Source: Clostridia bacterium (lineage in GTDB: Bacteria > Bacillota > Clostridia > Oscillospirales > CAG-272). From it: a stretch of DNA of 64,000 nucleotides. The stretch lies in contig JAFQEJ010000049.1 in the NCBI GenBank assembly GCA_017399105.1, forward strand, positions 23,945 through 87,944, in the 5' to 3' direction. Both the position numbers and the translations under genes were made by a program. This document shows positions 35,409 through 43,504 of the stretch, piece after piece (positions within the stretch are counted from its first letter, which is position 1; every line of letters starts with the position of its first letter). The notes under the pieces were generated by a model that saw nothing but the letters and a program-made list of their open reading frames with translations, was not told where the DNA came from and ran no database searches.

Positions 35409-37709
35409 GGTTTTGTTCTCCTTTTTCATCTTGGATTTATGATGAAGTTTATGATCATGCTTTGTGCTGTGCACATCAAAGAGGTTCAGCCGCAGGGCAT
35501 TGGTCACCACGCAGAAGCTGGACAGACTCATGGCAGCAGCACCGAACATGGGATTCAGCTGCCAGTCAAGAATGGGAATGAAGAGACCTGCTGCCAGCGG
35601 GATGCCGATGATGTTATAGCAGAATGCCCAGAAGAGATTCTGATGAATATTCCGCAGGGTCGCGCGGCTGATACGGATGGCTGCGGCAAGATCGGTGAGG
35701 CGGCTTTTCATGAGCACCACATCTGCGGCATCGATGGCGATATCCACTCCGGCACCGATGGCAATACCGATATTGGCTGCTGTCAGTGCAGGCGCATCGT
35801 TGATTCCGTCGCCCACCATGACCACCGTTCCCTCTGCCTGCAGGGAACGAATGACGCTCTCCTTTCCGTCGGGAAGCACCTCTGCGATCACCTCGTCCAC
35901 ACCGGCAAGCTTTCCGATAGCATCTGCGGTGCGCTTATTATCGCCGGTGAGCATAACGGTACGGATACCCATATTTTTGAGCTGACGAATTGCCTTGGCG
36001 CTGTCTTCTTTAATGGTGTCAGCGACAGCGATCATGCCGATGAGACTGCCGTTATAGGCAAAATAGAGGGGCGTTTTACCTTCCTCAGCCAATGTGTCGG
36101 CTTTAGCGTGAAGCTCATCGGGAATCGCAACAGCGGCACCCACAAAGGATGCATTTCCACCAAGAATTGGAACACCGCCGAGAGTTGCTTCAAGCCCGTT
36201 GCCCGGACGCACAGAGAAGTTTTCAATTGGTTCCGCTGTCAGCGAGTGTGCCTCAGCTTCTTCGATCACGGCACGGGATAGGGGGTGCTCACTCTTTAAT
36301 TCAAGCGAATAGGCAAGCTTCAGCAGTGTCGTCCCATCACAGCCCGATGCAGGGATGATATCGGTTACTCTCGGCTCGCCGGAGGTTATTGTACCGGTTT
36401 TATCAAGTGCGGCTGTTGTGACTTTGCCGGTTTCTTCCAGTGATACTGCGGTTTTAAAGAGGATACCCTGCTTAGCGCCCACGCCGCTGCCTACCATTAT
36501 GGCAACAGGAGTAGCAAGTCCGAGGGCGCAGGGACAGCTGATAACCAGTACCGAGATACCCCTTGCCAGTGCATAACCGACACTCTCGCCTGCAATCAGC
36601 CATACGGCGATGGTAACAGCAGCGATGGTGATGACTGCGGGAACGAAAATTCCCGATACGCGGTCAGCAACCTTCGCAATGGGAGCCTTTGTCGCCGCAG
36701 CATCGCTGACCATGCGGATGATTTTGGATAAGGTAGTATCCTCTCCCACACTCGTAGCTTCACAAAGGATAAATCCCGACTGATTGATGGTGGCAGCATA
36801 GACTGGATCGCCGGCGCTCTTATCCACAGGAATACTTTCGCCGGTGAGAGAAGCTTCATTGACTGCGCTCTCGCCTTCGGTGACGATACCGTCCACGGGA
36901 ATACTCTCACCCGGTTTTACGGCAAAAAGGTCGCCTCGTCTTACCTGCTCTGCGGGAACAACTGTTTCGATTCCATCGCGGATGACAGTGGCAGTCTTGG
37001 GAGAGAGCTTCATCAAGCCCTTCAGCGCATCGGTAGTTCTGCCTTTAGAGCGTGCCTCGAGCATTTTGCCAACGGTGATAAGAGCAAGTATCATCGCCGC
37101 CGATTCAAAATAAAATTCATGCATATATGCCATCACAGCCGCAAAATCCCCGTGCATCTGGGCATCGGTCATGGCAAAGAGGGCGAAGGTACTGTATCCG
37201 AAGGCTGCACCCGATCCGAGAGCCACCAGTGTATCCATATTGGGAGCACCGTGCAGCAGGCTTGTGACGCCGCTTATGAAGAATTTCTGGTTAATCACCA
37301 TGACGCAGACGGTGAGAAGTAACTGTGTCAGTCCCATAGCAACATGATTTTCTGCAAGAAATGAAGGCAGCGGCCATCCCCACATCATGTGTCCCATGGA
37401 GATATACATTAAGAGTGCCAGAAAGCCGAGAGATGCAATCAATCGGCGTTTGAGAATGGGTGTTTCGCGGTCGGAAAGAGAATCGTCCTTTCCCTTTTCA
37501 CTTGAGTTCACGCCCTTCAGCGAAGCGCCGTAGCCTGCTTTTTTCACGGCTGAGATGATCGCTTCAGAGGAGGCACTTCCTTCCACACCCATGCTTCCGG
37601 TGAGGAGGTTGACCGAGCAGGAGGTGACACCCTCCACGCCCGACACCGCCTTTTCCACGCGGCTGCTGCATGCGGCGCAGGTCATTCCGGTTACGTTGTA
37701 CTGTTCCAT
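35199..37709 (-). CDS. copA: copper-exporting P-type ATPase with N- and C-terminal metal-binding domains
   Basis: 836 residues. An N-terminal HMA domain (GMTCAACSSRVEKAV, about residues 8-22), eight membrane segments with the Cu(I) motif SCPCALGLATP, phosphorylation motif DKTGTITSG, HP motif SEHPLSRAV and GDGINDAPAL. After the last membrane segment a basic His/Lys linker leads into a second HMA domain (GMMCGHCSGRVKKVLEAL, about 775-792) of the CopZ type. The gene is 35 bases downstream of csoR and is controlled by its two operators. Confidence 0.94.
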   Translation of the reverse strand: MEQYNVTGMTCAACSSRVEKAVSGVEGVTSCSVNLLTGSMGVEGSASSEAIISAVKKAGYGASLKGVNSSEKGKDDSLSDRETPILKRRLIASLGFLALLMYISMGHMMWGWPLPSFLAENHVAMGLTQLLLTVCVMVINQKFFISGVTSLLHGAPNMDTLVALGSGAAFGYSTFALFAMTDAQMHGDFAAVMAYMHEFYFESAAMILALITVGKMLEARSKGRTTDALKGLMKLSPKTATVIRDGIETVVPAEQVRRGDLFAVKPGESIPVDGIVTEGESAVNEASLTGESIPVDKSAGDPVYAATINQSGFILCEATSVGEDTTLSKIIRMVSDAAATKAPIAKVADRVSGIFVPAVITIAAVTIAVWLIAGESVGYALARGISVLVISCPCALGLATPVAIMVGSGVGAKQGILFKTAVSLEETGKVTTAALDKTGTITSGEPRVTDIIPASGCDGTTLLKLAYSLELKSEHPLSRAVIEEAEAHSLTAEPIENFSVRPGNGLEATLGGVPILGGNASFVGAAVAIPDELHAKADTLAEEGKTPLYFAYNGSLIGMIAVADTIKEDSAKAIRQLKNMGIRTVMLTGDNKRTADAIGKLAGVDEVIAEVLPDGKESVIRSLQAEGTVVMVGDGINDAPALTAANIGIAIGAGVDIAIDAADVVLMKSRLTDLAAAIRISRATLRNIHQNLFWAFCYNIIGIPLAAGLFIPILDWQLNPMFGAAAMSLSSFCVVTNALRLNLFDVHSTKHDHKLHHKSKMKKENKTMTKTMKITGMMCGHCSGRVKKVLEALDAVESAEVSHEKGTAILTLKTEISDELLKKTVEDEDYKVVGIE

Positions 37710-37744
37710 ATTGTATCCTTATTTTCTGTTTCTTCTTTTTTATC

Positions 37745-38056
37745 CTATTTCATCAGTTTCTGCAATGTTTCGACAAGCTCGTCGATCACATCGTCCTTGC
37801 CGGCTCGGATATCTCTTACTACGCAGCCCTTGATATGATTGGAGATGAGCGCTTTATTGAAGGCATTGACCGCAGCATTAACTGCTGCCGACTGCATGAG
37901 AATATCGGTGCAGTATGCGTCCCGCTCGATCATACCGCGGATGCCGCGAATCTGCCCTTCTATGCGGTTGAGGCGATGAATCAGCTTTTTTCGCTCAGCT
38001 TCATCGCGGAGTGTAGATTTTGCACAGCAGGGACAGTTTTTTTTTGATTTTTGCAT
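37745..38056 (-). CDS. csoR: copper-sensing repressor CsoR
   Basis: 103 residues of the DUF156/CsoR family. The Cu(I) ligands are seen as Cys in DAYCTDILMQ, then His and Cys in ISNHIKGCVV. The N-terminus has an added CPCC. ATG 38056 has GAGGA upstream; longer in-frame starts would cross the operator. It represses its own operon with copA until Cu(I) binds. Confidence 0.93.
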   Translation of the reverse strand: MQKSKKNCPCCAKSTLRDEAERKKLIHRLNRIEGQIRGIRGMIERDAYCTDILMQSAAVNAAVNAFNKALISNHIKGCVVRDIRAGKDDVIDELVETLQKLMK

Positions 38057-38080
38057 GTCGGTGTCCTCGTTTGTTCTGAT

Positions 38081-38097
38081 ATACCCCGATGGGGTAT
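38081..38097. promoter_or_regulatory. CsoR operator 1
   Basis: ATACCCCGATGGGGTAT, a perfect dyad with G-tracts typical of CsoR boxes, downstream of the -10 element. Confidence 0.85.
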
Positions 38098-38101
38098 TTA
38101 T

Positions 38102-38130
38102 ATTGTATACCCTCACAGGGTATTTGTCAA
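38102..38130 (-). promoter_or_regulatory. csoR-copA promoter with CsoR operator 2 in the spacer
   Basis: On the minus strand TTGACA and TACAAT are separated by 17 bases. A second box, ATACCCTCACAGGGTAT (38107-38123), fills the spacer, so repressor binding would block RNA polymerase directly. Confidence 0.9.
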
Positions 38131-38186
38131 GTGTGATTTCACAAACAGAGCTCTTGAAGTTTCGTATTTTGTTTTGAAGATTTATA

Positions 38187-38215
38187 TTGACAATCGCACA
38201 TTCCAATGCTATACT
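38187..38215 (+). promoter_or_regulatory. Sigma-A promoter for the esterase
   Basis: TTGACA and TATACT are separated by 17 bases. Confidence 0.88.
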
Positions 38216-38248
38216 GTACGTGAAAAATCAACCAAGGAGGATATCCAT

Positions 38249-39049
38249 ATGATTAAACTGTTCAAGCTGCATGAAGAAATCGAAGACGCACGCGCCTATT
38301 TTCTTGAAGCACTGACCCCTATGGTTTTTACCGCTAAGGATGGAACCGAGCTTCCCTACCGGCTGTATGTCCCCGCACAGTATAATCCCGATCATACATA
38401 TCCCCTGCAGATTCATCTCCATGGTGGCGGAATCCGCGGAAATGATAACAAATTCCAACTCTATCATGACACCGAGCAGACCCAGATGCTCTTCGCGCAT
38501 CAGTTCTTTGAACCCTTTATCTTTGCAATTCCTCAGTGTCCGATAGAATATTTCTGGAGTGAATTCCAGTTCCAAACCTGGCCTGAAGGAGAGAAAACGT
38601 ACCGTCCCATGGCTGAGGTTGAAGAAAACTGTATCTGCCGCGCGGTTTACGAACTGACCGAATATTTAAGCGAAGCGTACAGTATCGACAAAGACCGCCG
38701 CTATCTCAGCGGATGCTCCCTGGGCTCCACCGGCTCTTATGAGCTGATTTTCCGTCACCCCGACACCTATGCGGCAGCTCTTGTAGGCTGCGGTGTCAGC
38801 GATCCCCAAACAGCTTCTGCGGTTGCCCATGTCCCCTTTTATATCATCCATGGCGAAAAGGATCCGATCATTTCGGTCAGATATTCCCGTGATATGGCGA
38901 CAGCTCTTGAAGCAGCGGGGGCAGATTATGTCTACATCGAAATTCCCAACGCAGAGCACAACTTCTTTGCTTATATCACCAACGGACCGGAGCTGATGGA
39001 AGATGGCATGCGATGGATACATTCCAAACGCCGCGTTCAGAAAAAGTAA
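38249..39049 (+). CDS. alpha/beta-hydrolase, esterase-like
   Basis: 266 residues, cytoplasmic. The oxyanion loop is HLHGGGIRG, the nucleophile elbow is SGCSLGS (G-x-S-x-G), the acid is in HGEKDPI and the histidine in NAEHNFF. The fold is like the dienelactone hydrolase or phospholipase/carboxylesterase groups, often found in polysaccharide de-acylation. AAGGAGG lies 8 bases before the ATG. It is divergent from csoR but has its own promoter. Confidence 0.82.
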   Translation: MIKLFKLHEEIEDARAYFLEALTPMVFTAKDGTELPYRLYVPAQYNPDHTYPLQIHLHGGGIRGNDNKFQLYHDTEQTQMLFAHQFFEPFIFAIPQCPIEYFWSEFQFQTWPEGEKTYRPMAEVEENCICRAVYELTEYLSEAYSIDKDRRYLSGCSLGSTGSYELIFRHPDTYAAALVGCGVSDPQTASAVAHVPFYIIHGEKDPIISVRYSRDMATALEAAGADYVYIEIPNAEHNFFAYITNGPELMEDGMRWIHSKRRVQKK

Positions 39050-39067
39050 ATGCATATCAAAATATTG

Positions 39068-39100
39068 ACGGGACTGCTGCATCTGATACAACAGTCCCGT
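39068..39100. terminator. Terminator between convergent genes
   Basis: ACGGGACTG pairs with CAGTCCCGT, followed by GATTTTTTG on the plus strand. Confidence 0.85.
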
Positions 39101-39113
39101 GATTTTTTGCATT

Positions 39114-40247
39114 TTATTTACGGCAGGCTTCCAACACATCGTAACCGTAGCTCAGGTAGAGCAGAAGATTGTTGATATAGTGCTGTGTGGGGTAAACATA
39201 TTCCTCAAAACCTGCCGAAGGGCAGAGGATGAAGCGTCCGCTATCCTTACCGAGGGCGACACATTCATCAATGAGATGGCGGATGCGTTCGGGGGAGGAA
39301 AGGAGGAGCTCCTGAATCTCGATATTGCCCTCCCAGCCAATGCGATTGCTGTAGCGTGAAACCATCTTCCCAAGGAGAATATCTCCGCTTGGCGGCGGCT
39401 CGAGGGGATTGAGCACGTCGACACCCATCTCGATGAAGCGTTCGACGAAGTTCGCTACCTTGTTGTGGCAGTGAACCCAGACATGACAGCCGTGCTCGTG
39501 AATCATGTCACAGATCGGCTTTTCGATGTCAAAGACGAAGGTTTCAAAATCCTTTGGTGAGAGAAGCGGAGGAATGAAAACCTCGGGCCCCACCCAGCTG
39601 AAGGGAGCTTTGATGCCGGTATCGAGTACAGCCTTTATGTAGTCATAGAGACGGGAGGCATAAACCTTTGCTAAATGCACCAGCTCATCCCTGTAATCGA
39701 CGCTGAAATAAGCCAGTCCTTCAGATCCCAGCATATCGTGGAGCACAAGTCCCACATTGGGTGTGCCGAACATGGTAACACCGCGATCTCCCAGCACAGC
39801 TTCCACATCATAGAAGCTCTTTACATCGATGGGATAGGGCTCATAGGGGATGGAGAGCAGCTTTTCGATATCTTCGGGCTCTTTCACCATATGCTCAAGC
39901 ACATAACCGGGCTCGCCGATGGTGGAATAGCGGTGACGCATATGAAGATCGCCCTTCGGAGTATGATAGATGACATGCCCGTCCTTCCAGGTGGGATCGG
40001 CGGTGTCCTCCGAGTAAGATTCGGTAATTTCGGGTAGGCGCATGCCGCCCTGGAAGCAGAATGCCGAGCCGGCTCCGAGGAAGAGGTCGCTTTTCTCGGC
40101 GGCAAGCTTTCCGACAGGTGCATAAGCGGGATTCAGATAACGTCTGTCTTCCGAGTGCAGCCCCGCTCCCCAGAGCTTCAGCGCAGGACGGTCAATCTCT
40201 TTCCCCTCAAAGATACGCTGAAGACGCTCGCGTGATGTTAATTTCAT
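39114..40247 (-). CDS. uroporphyrinogen decarboxylase-fold protein, paralogue 1
   Basis: 377 residues with the UroD TIM-barrel pattern: RERLQRIFEGKEIDRP near the N-terminus, VHCHNKVANFVERFIEMGVDVLNPLEPPP and the C-terminal LCPSAGFEEY. No haem or corrinoid genes are nearby, so a true UroD role is unlikely; members of this family often act in methyl transfer or in unknown sugar-related pathways. ATG 40247 has GGTGAT upstream. It is transcribed divergently from an AraC-type regulator with overlapping promoters. Confidence 0.8.
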   Translation of the reverse strand: MKLTSRERLQRIFEGKEIDRPALKLWGAGLHSEDRRYLNPAYAPVGKLAAEKSDLFLGAGSAFCFQGGMRLPEITESYSEDTADPTWKDGHVIYHTPKGDLHMRHRYSTIGEPGYVLEHMVKEPEDIEKLLSIPYEPYPIDVKSFYDVEAVLGDRGVTMFGTPNVGLVLHDMLGSEGLAYFSVDYRDELVHLAKVYASRLYDYIKAVLDTGIKAPFSWVGPEVFIPPLLSPKDFETFVFDIEKPICDMIHEHGCHVWVHCHNKVANFVERFIEMGVDVLNPLEPPPSGDILLGKMVSRYSNRIGWEGNIEIQELLLSSPERIRHLIDECVALGKDSGRFILCPSAGFEEYVYPTQHYINNLLLYLSYGYDVLEACRK

Positions 40248-40280
40248 GATATCACCAGTCCTTTGGATTTTGTTTTTTCC

Positions 40281-40321
40281 ATTATAACGCCTTGACAGCA
40301 GGTTTTCAAGCATGCTATACT
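40281..40321. promoter_or_regulatory. Overlapping divergent promoters for UroD-like 1 and the AraC regulator
   Basis: Minus strand: TTGAAA, 17 bases, TATAAT (40309-40281). Plus strand: TTGACA, 18 bases, TATACT (40292-40321). The elements interleave, so the two promoters should compete for RNA polymerase. Confidence 0.82.
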
Positions 40322-40375
40322 ATCTGTGAGAAAAGCAAACAGTATATGGTGATTTTTGAACATTCAGAGGTACAT

Positions 40376-41218
40376 ATGATCTACGAAAACGAAGCACGGG
40401 GCGAAGCGCGGATCAAGAATTATCTGCCGACACTGCCCGCACTGCGCTATCTCAACTGCTGTACCATGGCAGGATGGCACCGCTGCAATCGGCTCTATCA
40501 CCAAAGCTACAGCGCCGGCGGACGGGATGTGCTTGTCATCCTCACCCTCGAGGGAAGCGGATTTTTGAAAGCGGACGGAAGAAGTTTTATTCTGAATAAA
40601 AACAGCATTGTTCTTGTTCCGCCCGACACACCGATGAAATATGCCACCGAACACAGCACGGGACATTGGGAATTCTACTGGCTTGATCTTGCAGGCGCAC
40701 ATGTCATCGATACAGCCAATAAGCTGTGGCAGGATGAAAAAGCTTATTTTCAGGGGATGGCATCATCGGCTTCCATCTTCCGCAGGCTGCTTGAGGAATC
40801 GCCCACCGAGCTTGAATGTTCCGAGCTTGTGGGCAGGCTGCTTGATATGCTTATTGCAGCGGGCATCTTTGGCGGCAGCGGCGGTTCGGAAAGTAAAAAA
40901 AGTACAGCCGACCGCATTCTCACCTATATCGCCGCACATTACAGGGAACCGATCTCACTCTGTGAGCTGAGCTCTCAATTCTACCTCTCGCAGAATCAGA
41001 TCATCCGCATCATCCGTACACGAACCGGCTACGCGCCTCATGAATATCTCATGCGTTATCGGCTGACCAAGGCATGCGAGCTGCTGCAGGGTACATCCGA
41101 TCCAATCGGTGAGATCGGGCGCAGCGTGGGATATGACAACAGCAGTCACTTCTCGGCGCGCTTTCGTGCTCTCTACGGCATTTCGCCGGGGGAATACCGC
41201 GCTTATTTTTCAAGATAA
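40376..41218 (+). CDS. AraC-family transcriptional regulator
   Basis: 280 residues. An N-terminal cupin (LTLEGSGFLKADGRSFILNKNSIVLVPPDTP) probably binds a small sugar. The C-terminus has two helix-turn-helix units (ISLCELSSQFYLSQNQIIRIIR and IGEIGRSVGYDNSSHFSARFRALYGISPGEYR). CAGAGG lies before ATG 40376. The divergent layout makes the UroD-like gene its likely target. Confidence 0.92.
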   Translation: MIYENEARGEARIKNYLPTLPALRYLNCCTMAGWHRCNRLYHQSYSAGGRDVLVILTLEGSGFLKADGRSFILNKNSIVLVPPDTPMKYATEHSTGHWEFYWLDLAGAHVIDTANKLWQDEKAYFQGMASSASIFRRLLEESPTELECSELVGRLLDMLIAAGIFGGSGGSESKKSTADRILTYIAAHYREPISLCELSSQFYLSQNQIIRIIRTRTGYAPHEYLMRYRLTKACELLQGTSDPIGEIGRSVGYDNSSHFSARFRALYGISPGEYRAYFSR

Positions 41219-41223
41219 AAGAC

Positions 41224-41255
41224 CAAGGCTTGCCGCATCACAGTGACAAGCCTTG
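41224..41255. terminator. Bidirectional terminator
   Basis: CAAGGCTTG pairs with CAAGCCTTG, then TTTGATTT on the plus strand and a TCTTTTA run on the minus strand. It serves the convergent AraC and sigma-factor genes. Confidence 0.82.
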
Positions 41256-41261
41256 TTTGAT

Positions 41262-42914
41262 TTACTTTTCAATAACGAACAGCGTTGCAGGGTGCGGGCG
41301 TTTGATGTCCTTCAAAAGCAATCCCTTCTCCTCCGCCTTCAGAAGAACTGCCATAACAAGACTGCCCGAGCAGAACATATATCTCTGCCACGTGGGAACG
41401 CTCTTCAGATGCGAAGGAAGCTTCACCTCCCCCGATTCATAAAGAGGGAGCAGAATCGGTCTGAGGGTTGGAACCAACGTCTTGCCGAAATCGGAAGCAA
41501 GCCGCTTGAGCGTGTGATATTCCTCATGGGTCACAACCGGAACGGCGGAGCGCAGGTGCTCACCTTCTCGCTTCAGAATTCCTGATTCGATCAGCGCGGG
41601 GATTTGCTCGAGAATATGAGACGGAGCCGAAGATTTATCAGCCGGAAGCTCATTCAGCAGTTCGCAGAACCACTGAACGGTGGCTTGATTGATGCACTGA
41701 CTGGGATAATGCCCGAAATCACTGCCGTAGCTGCGGAATCCCATGTGTTTATAATCGAGGTAATTGCTTACATCCACACCGAATTCGCCGTTAATAGCAT
41801 AACGCCAGAAGCCGGCATCCTGCTTGCTGTCATAATCGGGGGCATACCGCTCTCCCATGGCGAACCATCTGCCGCCGTCTCTGCGGTAGGGATATTCCGA
41901 ATAGGGCATGACTCCGGTGATCTCATCGCGCACGGCATTATTGACGGTCGTCAGCATATCGATGAGCCAGAAAAGCTCCAAATTGGGTTTAACATCCTCA
42001 TTCAGATTTCGATAACAGGACTGTTCGCGAAGAAGAGCGAGTGAATCCTCACATCCCTTCCAGAATAAATCGAAGTTTGCGTCCACGCTGTCAAGCTGCA
42101 GCTTATGATTGCTCTTTCGGTCGCGCTCGGTGTAAATGATGAAGTCGGTGTAAACCTTCTCATTTTCGCACCGCACCATCAGCTCACCCTGTACCAGCTT
42201 CTCCACCACAGGTTCGATAAAGATCACAGGAACCCCAAGCATTCCGGCAATCTCCACCTCGCTCACCGGCTTATCATAGGCGGTGAGCAGCACACTCTGG
42301 GTAAGACGATCATCCCACCTAACCAGTGAGAAAGGCTCATCGTGAATGCCGGTACCGCCCGAACAGCTGATGCCGAGAGTATCGGGATCATAGCTCTGTT
42401 TTGTGTATTTTCTTGTGTTTTCCATATCTGTCACTCCTTCTCTCAGATACCGACGTCCCGTGCTCAGTCGGCTCTTCACCGTGCCCTCGGGGATTTGCAG
42501 GTCGGCAGCAATACGAGTTATGCTCTGTCCGCGCATGTAATGCCGCAGAATCACTTCGCGGTGAAGCTTACCGAGATAGGCAAGCTCGCGCCGCATAGAC
42601 TCCAGCTGTTCCCGCTTTTCTTCATCAGCAAAGATTTCCTCAATCTCATTTTCGCCGGCAATTTCCATCTCGGTGATATCGCAGGTCATATAGCTGCAGC
42701 GATACTTCTCCCGCAGACTGTTGTTGAATTTATTCGCGAGGATACGCAGAAGCCATGCACGAAGATTGTCCGGCTCGGTGCCTCCCGAAAGCGAAATCCA
42801 GGCGGCTGTCAATGTTTCCTGAGCAAGCTCCCCGGCGCTGTCCGAATTGCGGGTTTTAGCAAGGGCAGCACGGTAAATACAGTCGATATAATCGGTTAAT
42901 AATTCGTTCTTCAT
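41262..42914 (-). CDS. ECF-type sigma-70 factor with a long C-terminal extension
   Basis: 550 residues against about 180 for a plain ECF sigma factor. Region 2 (AGELAQETLTAAWISLSGG...LRAWLLRILANKFNN) and region 4 (LHREVILRHYMRGQSITRIAADLQIPEGTVKSRLSTGRRYL) fill residues 1-165. A winged-helix-like stretch (TQSVLLTAYDKPVSEVEIAGMLGVPVIFIEPVVEKLVQGELM) and about 300 more residues of unknown fold follow. No anti-sigma gene adjoins, so the extension may control the sigma domain itself. AAGGAAA precedes the ATG. Confidence 0.85.
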   Translation of the reverse strand: MKNELLTDYIDCIYRAALAKTRNSDSAGELAQETLTAAWISLSGGTEPDNLRAWLLRILANKFNNSLREKYRCSYMTCDITEMEIAGENEIEEIFADEEKREQLESMRRELAYLGKLHREVILRHYMRGQSITRIAADLQIPEGTVKSRLSTGRRYLREGVTDMENTRKYTKQSYDPDTLGISCSGGTGIHDEPFSLVRWDDRLTQSVLLTAYDKPVSEVEIAGMLGVPVIFIEPVVEKLVQGELMVRCENEKVYTDFIIYTERDRKSNHKLQLDSVDANFDLFWKGCEDSLALLREQSCYRNLNEDVKPNLELFWLIDMLTTVNNAVRDEITGVMPYSEYPYRRDGGRWFAMGERYAPDYDSKQDAGFWRYAINGEFGVDVSNYLDYKHMGFRSYGSDFGHYPSQCINQATVQWFCELLNELPADKSSAPSHILEQIPALIESGILKREGEHLRSAVPVVTHEEYHTLKRLASDFGKTLVPTLRPILLPLYESGEVKLPSHLKSVPTWQRYMFCSGSLVMAVLLKAEEKGLLLKDIKRPHPATLFVIEK

Positions 42915-42925
42915 GATTATTTCCT

Positions 42926-42970
42926 TGAAAGTACTTTCATCCTTATAGTCGCCGTTTTTAATAAAGGTTC
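42926..42970 (-). promoter_or_regulatory. Possible ECF-type autoregulatory promoter and palindrome
   Basis: On the minus strand GAACC (42970-42966) lies 14 bases before CGAC (42951-42948), like ECF promoters, though the spacing is a little short. Below it is a perfect 14-base palindrome, TGAAAGTACTTTCA (42926-42939), next to the ribosome-binding site. Confidence 0.4.
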
Positions 42971-43035
42971 AGTCAAATGAGGAATTTTTATGCATTTCAT
43001 CTGCATATGCTGTTAAAAAGCTTCGGAGGTATATA

Positions 43036-43236
43036 ATGAGAAAACAGATGACACGGCTTGAAAACGGACTTGAAGCTGAACTTGATGCGCTTCGGTCACT
43101 CCATGATGAGGGCAATATCGACCGCAGGCTATATGAACGCATGCTGTACGAGATCAAAAGTGCCAAGTGCAATCGAAAACTGCATTTTTTTCGCAAAAGT
43201 ACACATAAATTTATTGCAATAACTAAAAATATATGA
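43036..43236 (+). CDS. small SHOCT-like protein
   Basis: 66 residues. LEAELDALRSLHDEGNIDRRLYERMLYEI fits the SHOCT pattern (L..L..L.d.G.I....FE..K..LL), a short helical domain usually found at protein C-termini. CGGAGG lies 6 bases before the ATG, which supports a real gene. The mgtE leader promoter lies within its last codons. Function unknown. Confidence 0.6.
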   Translation: MRKQMTRLENGLEAELDALRSLHDEGNIDRRLYERMLYEIKSAKCNRKLHFFRKSTHKFIAITKNI

Positions 43237-43242
43237 TATAAT
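43214..43242 (+). promoter_or_regulatory. Sigma-A promoter for the mgtE leader
   Basis: TTGCAA and TATAAT are separated by 17 bases. Transcription should start near 43249, at the foot of a perfect TTGGATTA/TAATCCAA stem (43250-43268), leaving a leader of about 255 bases. Confidence 0.85.
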
Positions 43243-43297
43243 ATTTCAGTTGGATTATACTAATCCAAATAATGTTTTTATTGAGAGGTGAAAATCG

Positions 43298-43414
43298 ATG
43301 GACGCAGGAAGTAGTAGTCACAACGCGAAGCCCGGTGGGTGTTGTCGGCGGTTGTTGAATACCCGAAGTCTGCTTGCTGCGCTTCGGTTTTTCGTGCCGC
43401 CTGTATCGCTCTGA
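43298..43414 (+). CDS. leader peptide of the mgtE attenuator (38 residues)
   Basis: ATG 43298 has GAGAGGTG ending 7 bases upstream, as good as the true genes around it. The product starts MDAGSSSHNAK, has GGCCRRLLNTR in the middle and ends RFFVPPVSL. The frame runs through terminator 1 and stops within the terminator 2 loop, so translating ribosomes would decide which hairpins form. The Pro-Pro pair near the end recalls the proline-rich mgt leader peptides of Enterobacteria. Confidence 0.55.
   Translation: MDAGSSSHNAKPGGCCRRLLNTRSLLAALRFFVPPVSL
43363..43392 (+). terminator. mgtE leader terminator 1
   Basis: CCGAAG pairs with CTTCGG, followed by TTTTT. Confidence 0.75.
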
Positions 43415-43431
43415 TATAAGGCGGATTTTTT
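43397..43431 (+). terminator. mgtE leader terminator 2
   Basis: CCGCCT pairs with AGGCGG around a 16-base loop, followed by ATTTTTT. Confidence 0.78.
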
Positions 43432-43504
43432 ATCGCTTCATTCATCGGTTTCGCGTCACGCTTCCTTCAAGGCAATTCCCCATTCTATTTCAGGAGGTCG
43501 AACA

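Larger units (their letters stand above)
43249..43424 (+). promoter_or_regulatory. Attenuator-like leader RNA upstream of mgtE
   Basis: The leader holds a 5' stem-loop, a small reading frame with a good ribosome-binding site, and two consecutive intrinsic terminators. CGAAGC (43326-43331) can pair with the downstream arm of terminator 1 and GGCGG (43347-43351) with the upstream arm of terminator 2, giving mutually exclusive folds. It lacks the conserved core of the M-box Mg2+ riboswitch. Sensing of Mg2+ or of leader translation is inferred from the gene it controls. Confidence 0.65.

Noticed and set aside
39114..40247. True haem-pathway uroporphyrinogen decarboxylase
   Set aside because: No haem genes nearby, an AraC regulator as neighbour, and divergent motifs make a HemE role unlikely.
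43249..43504. M-box Mg2+ riboswitch before mgtE
   Set aside because: The conserved M-box core sequences are not visible. The hairpins and leader frame fit an attenuator better.
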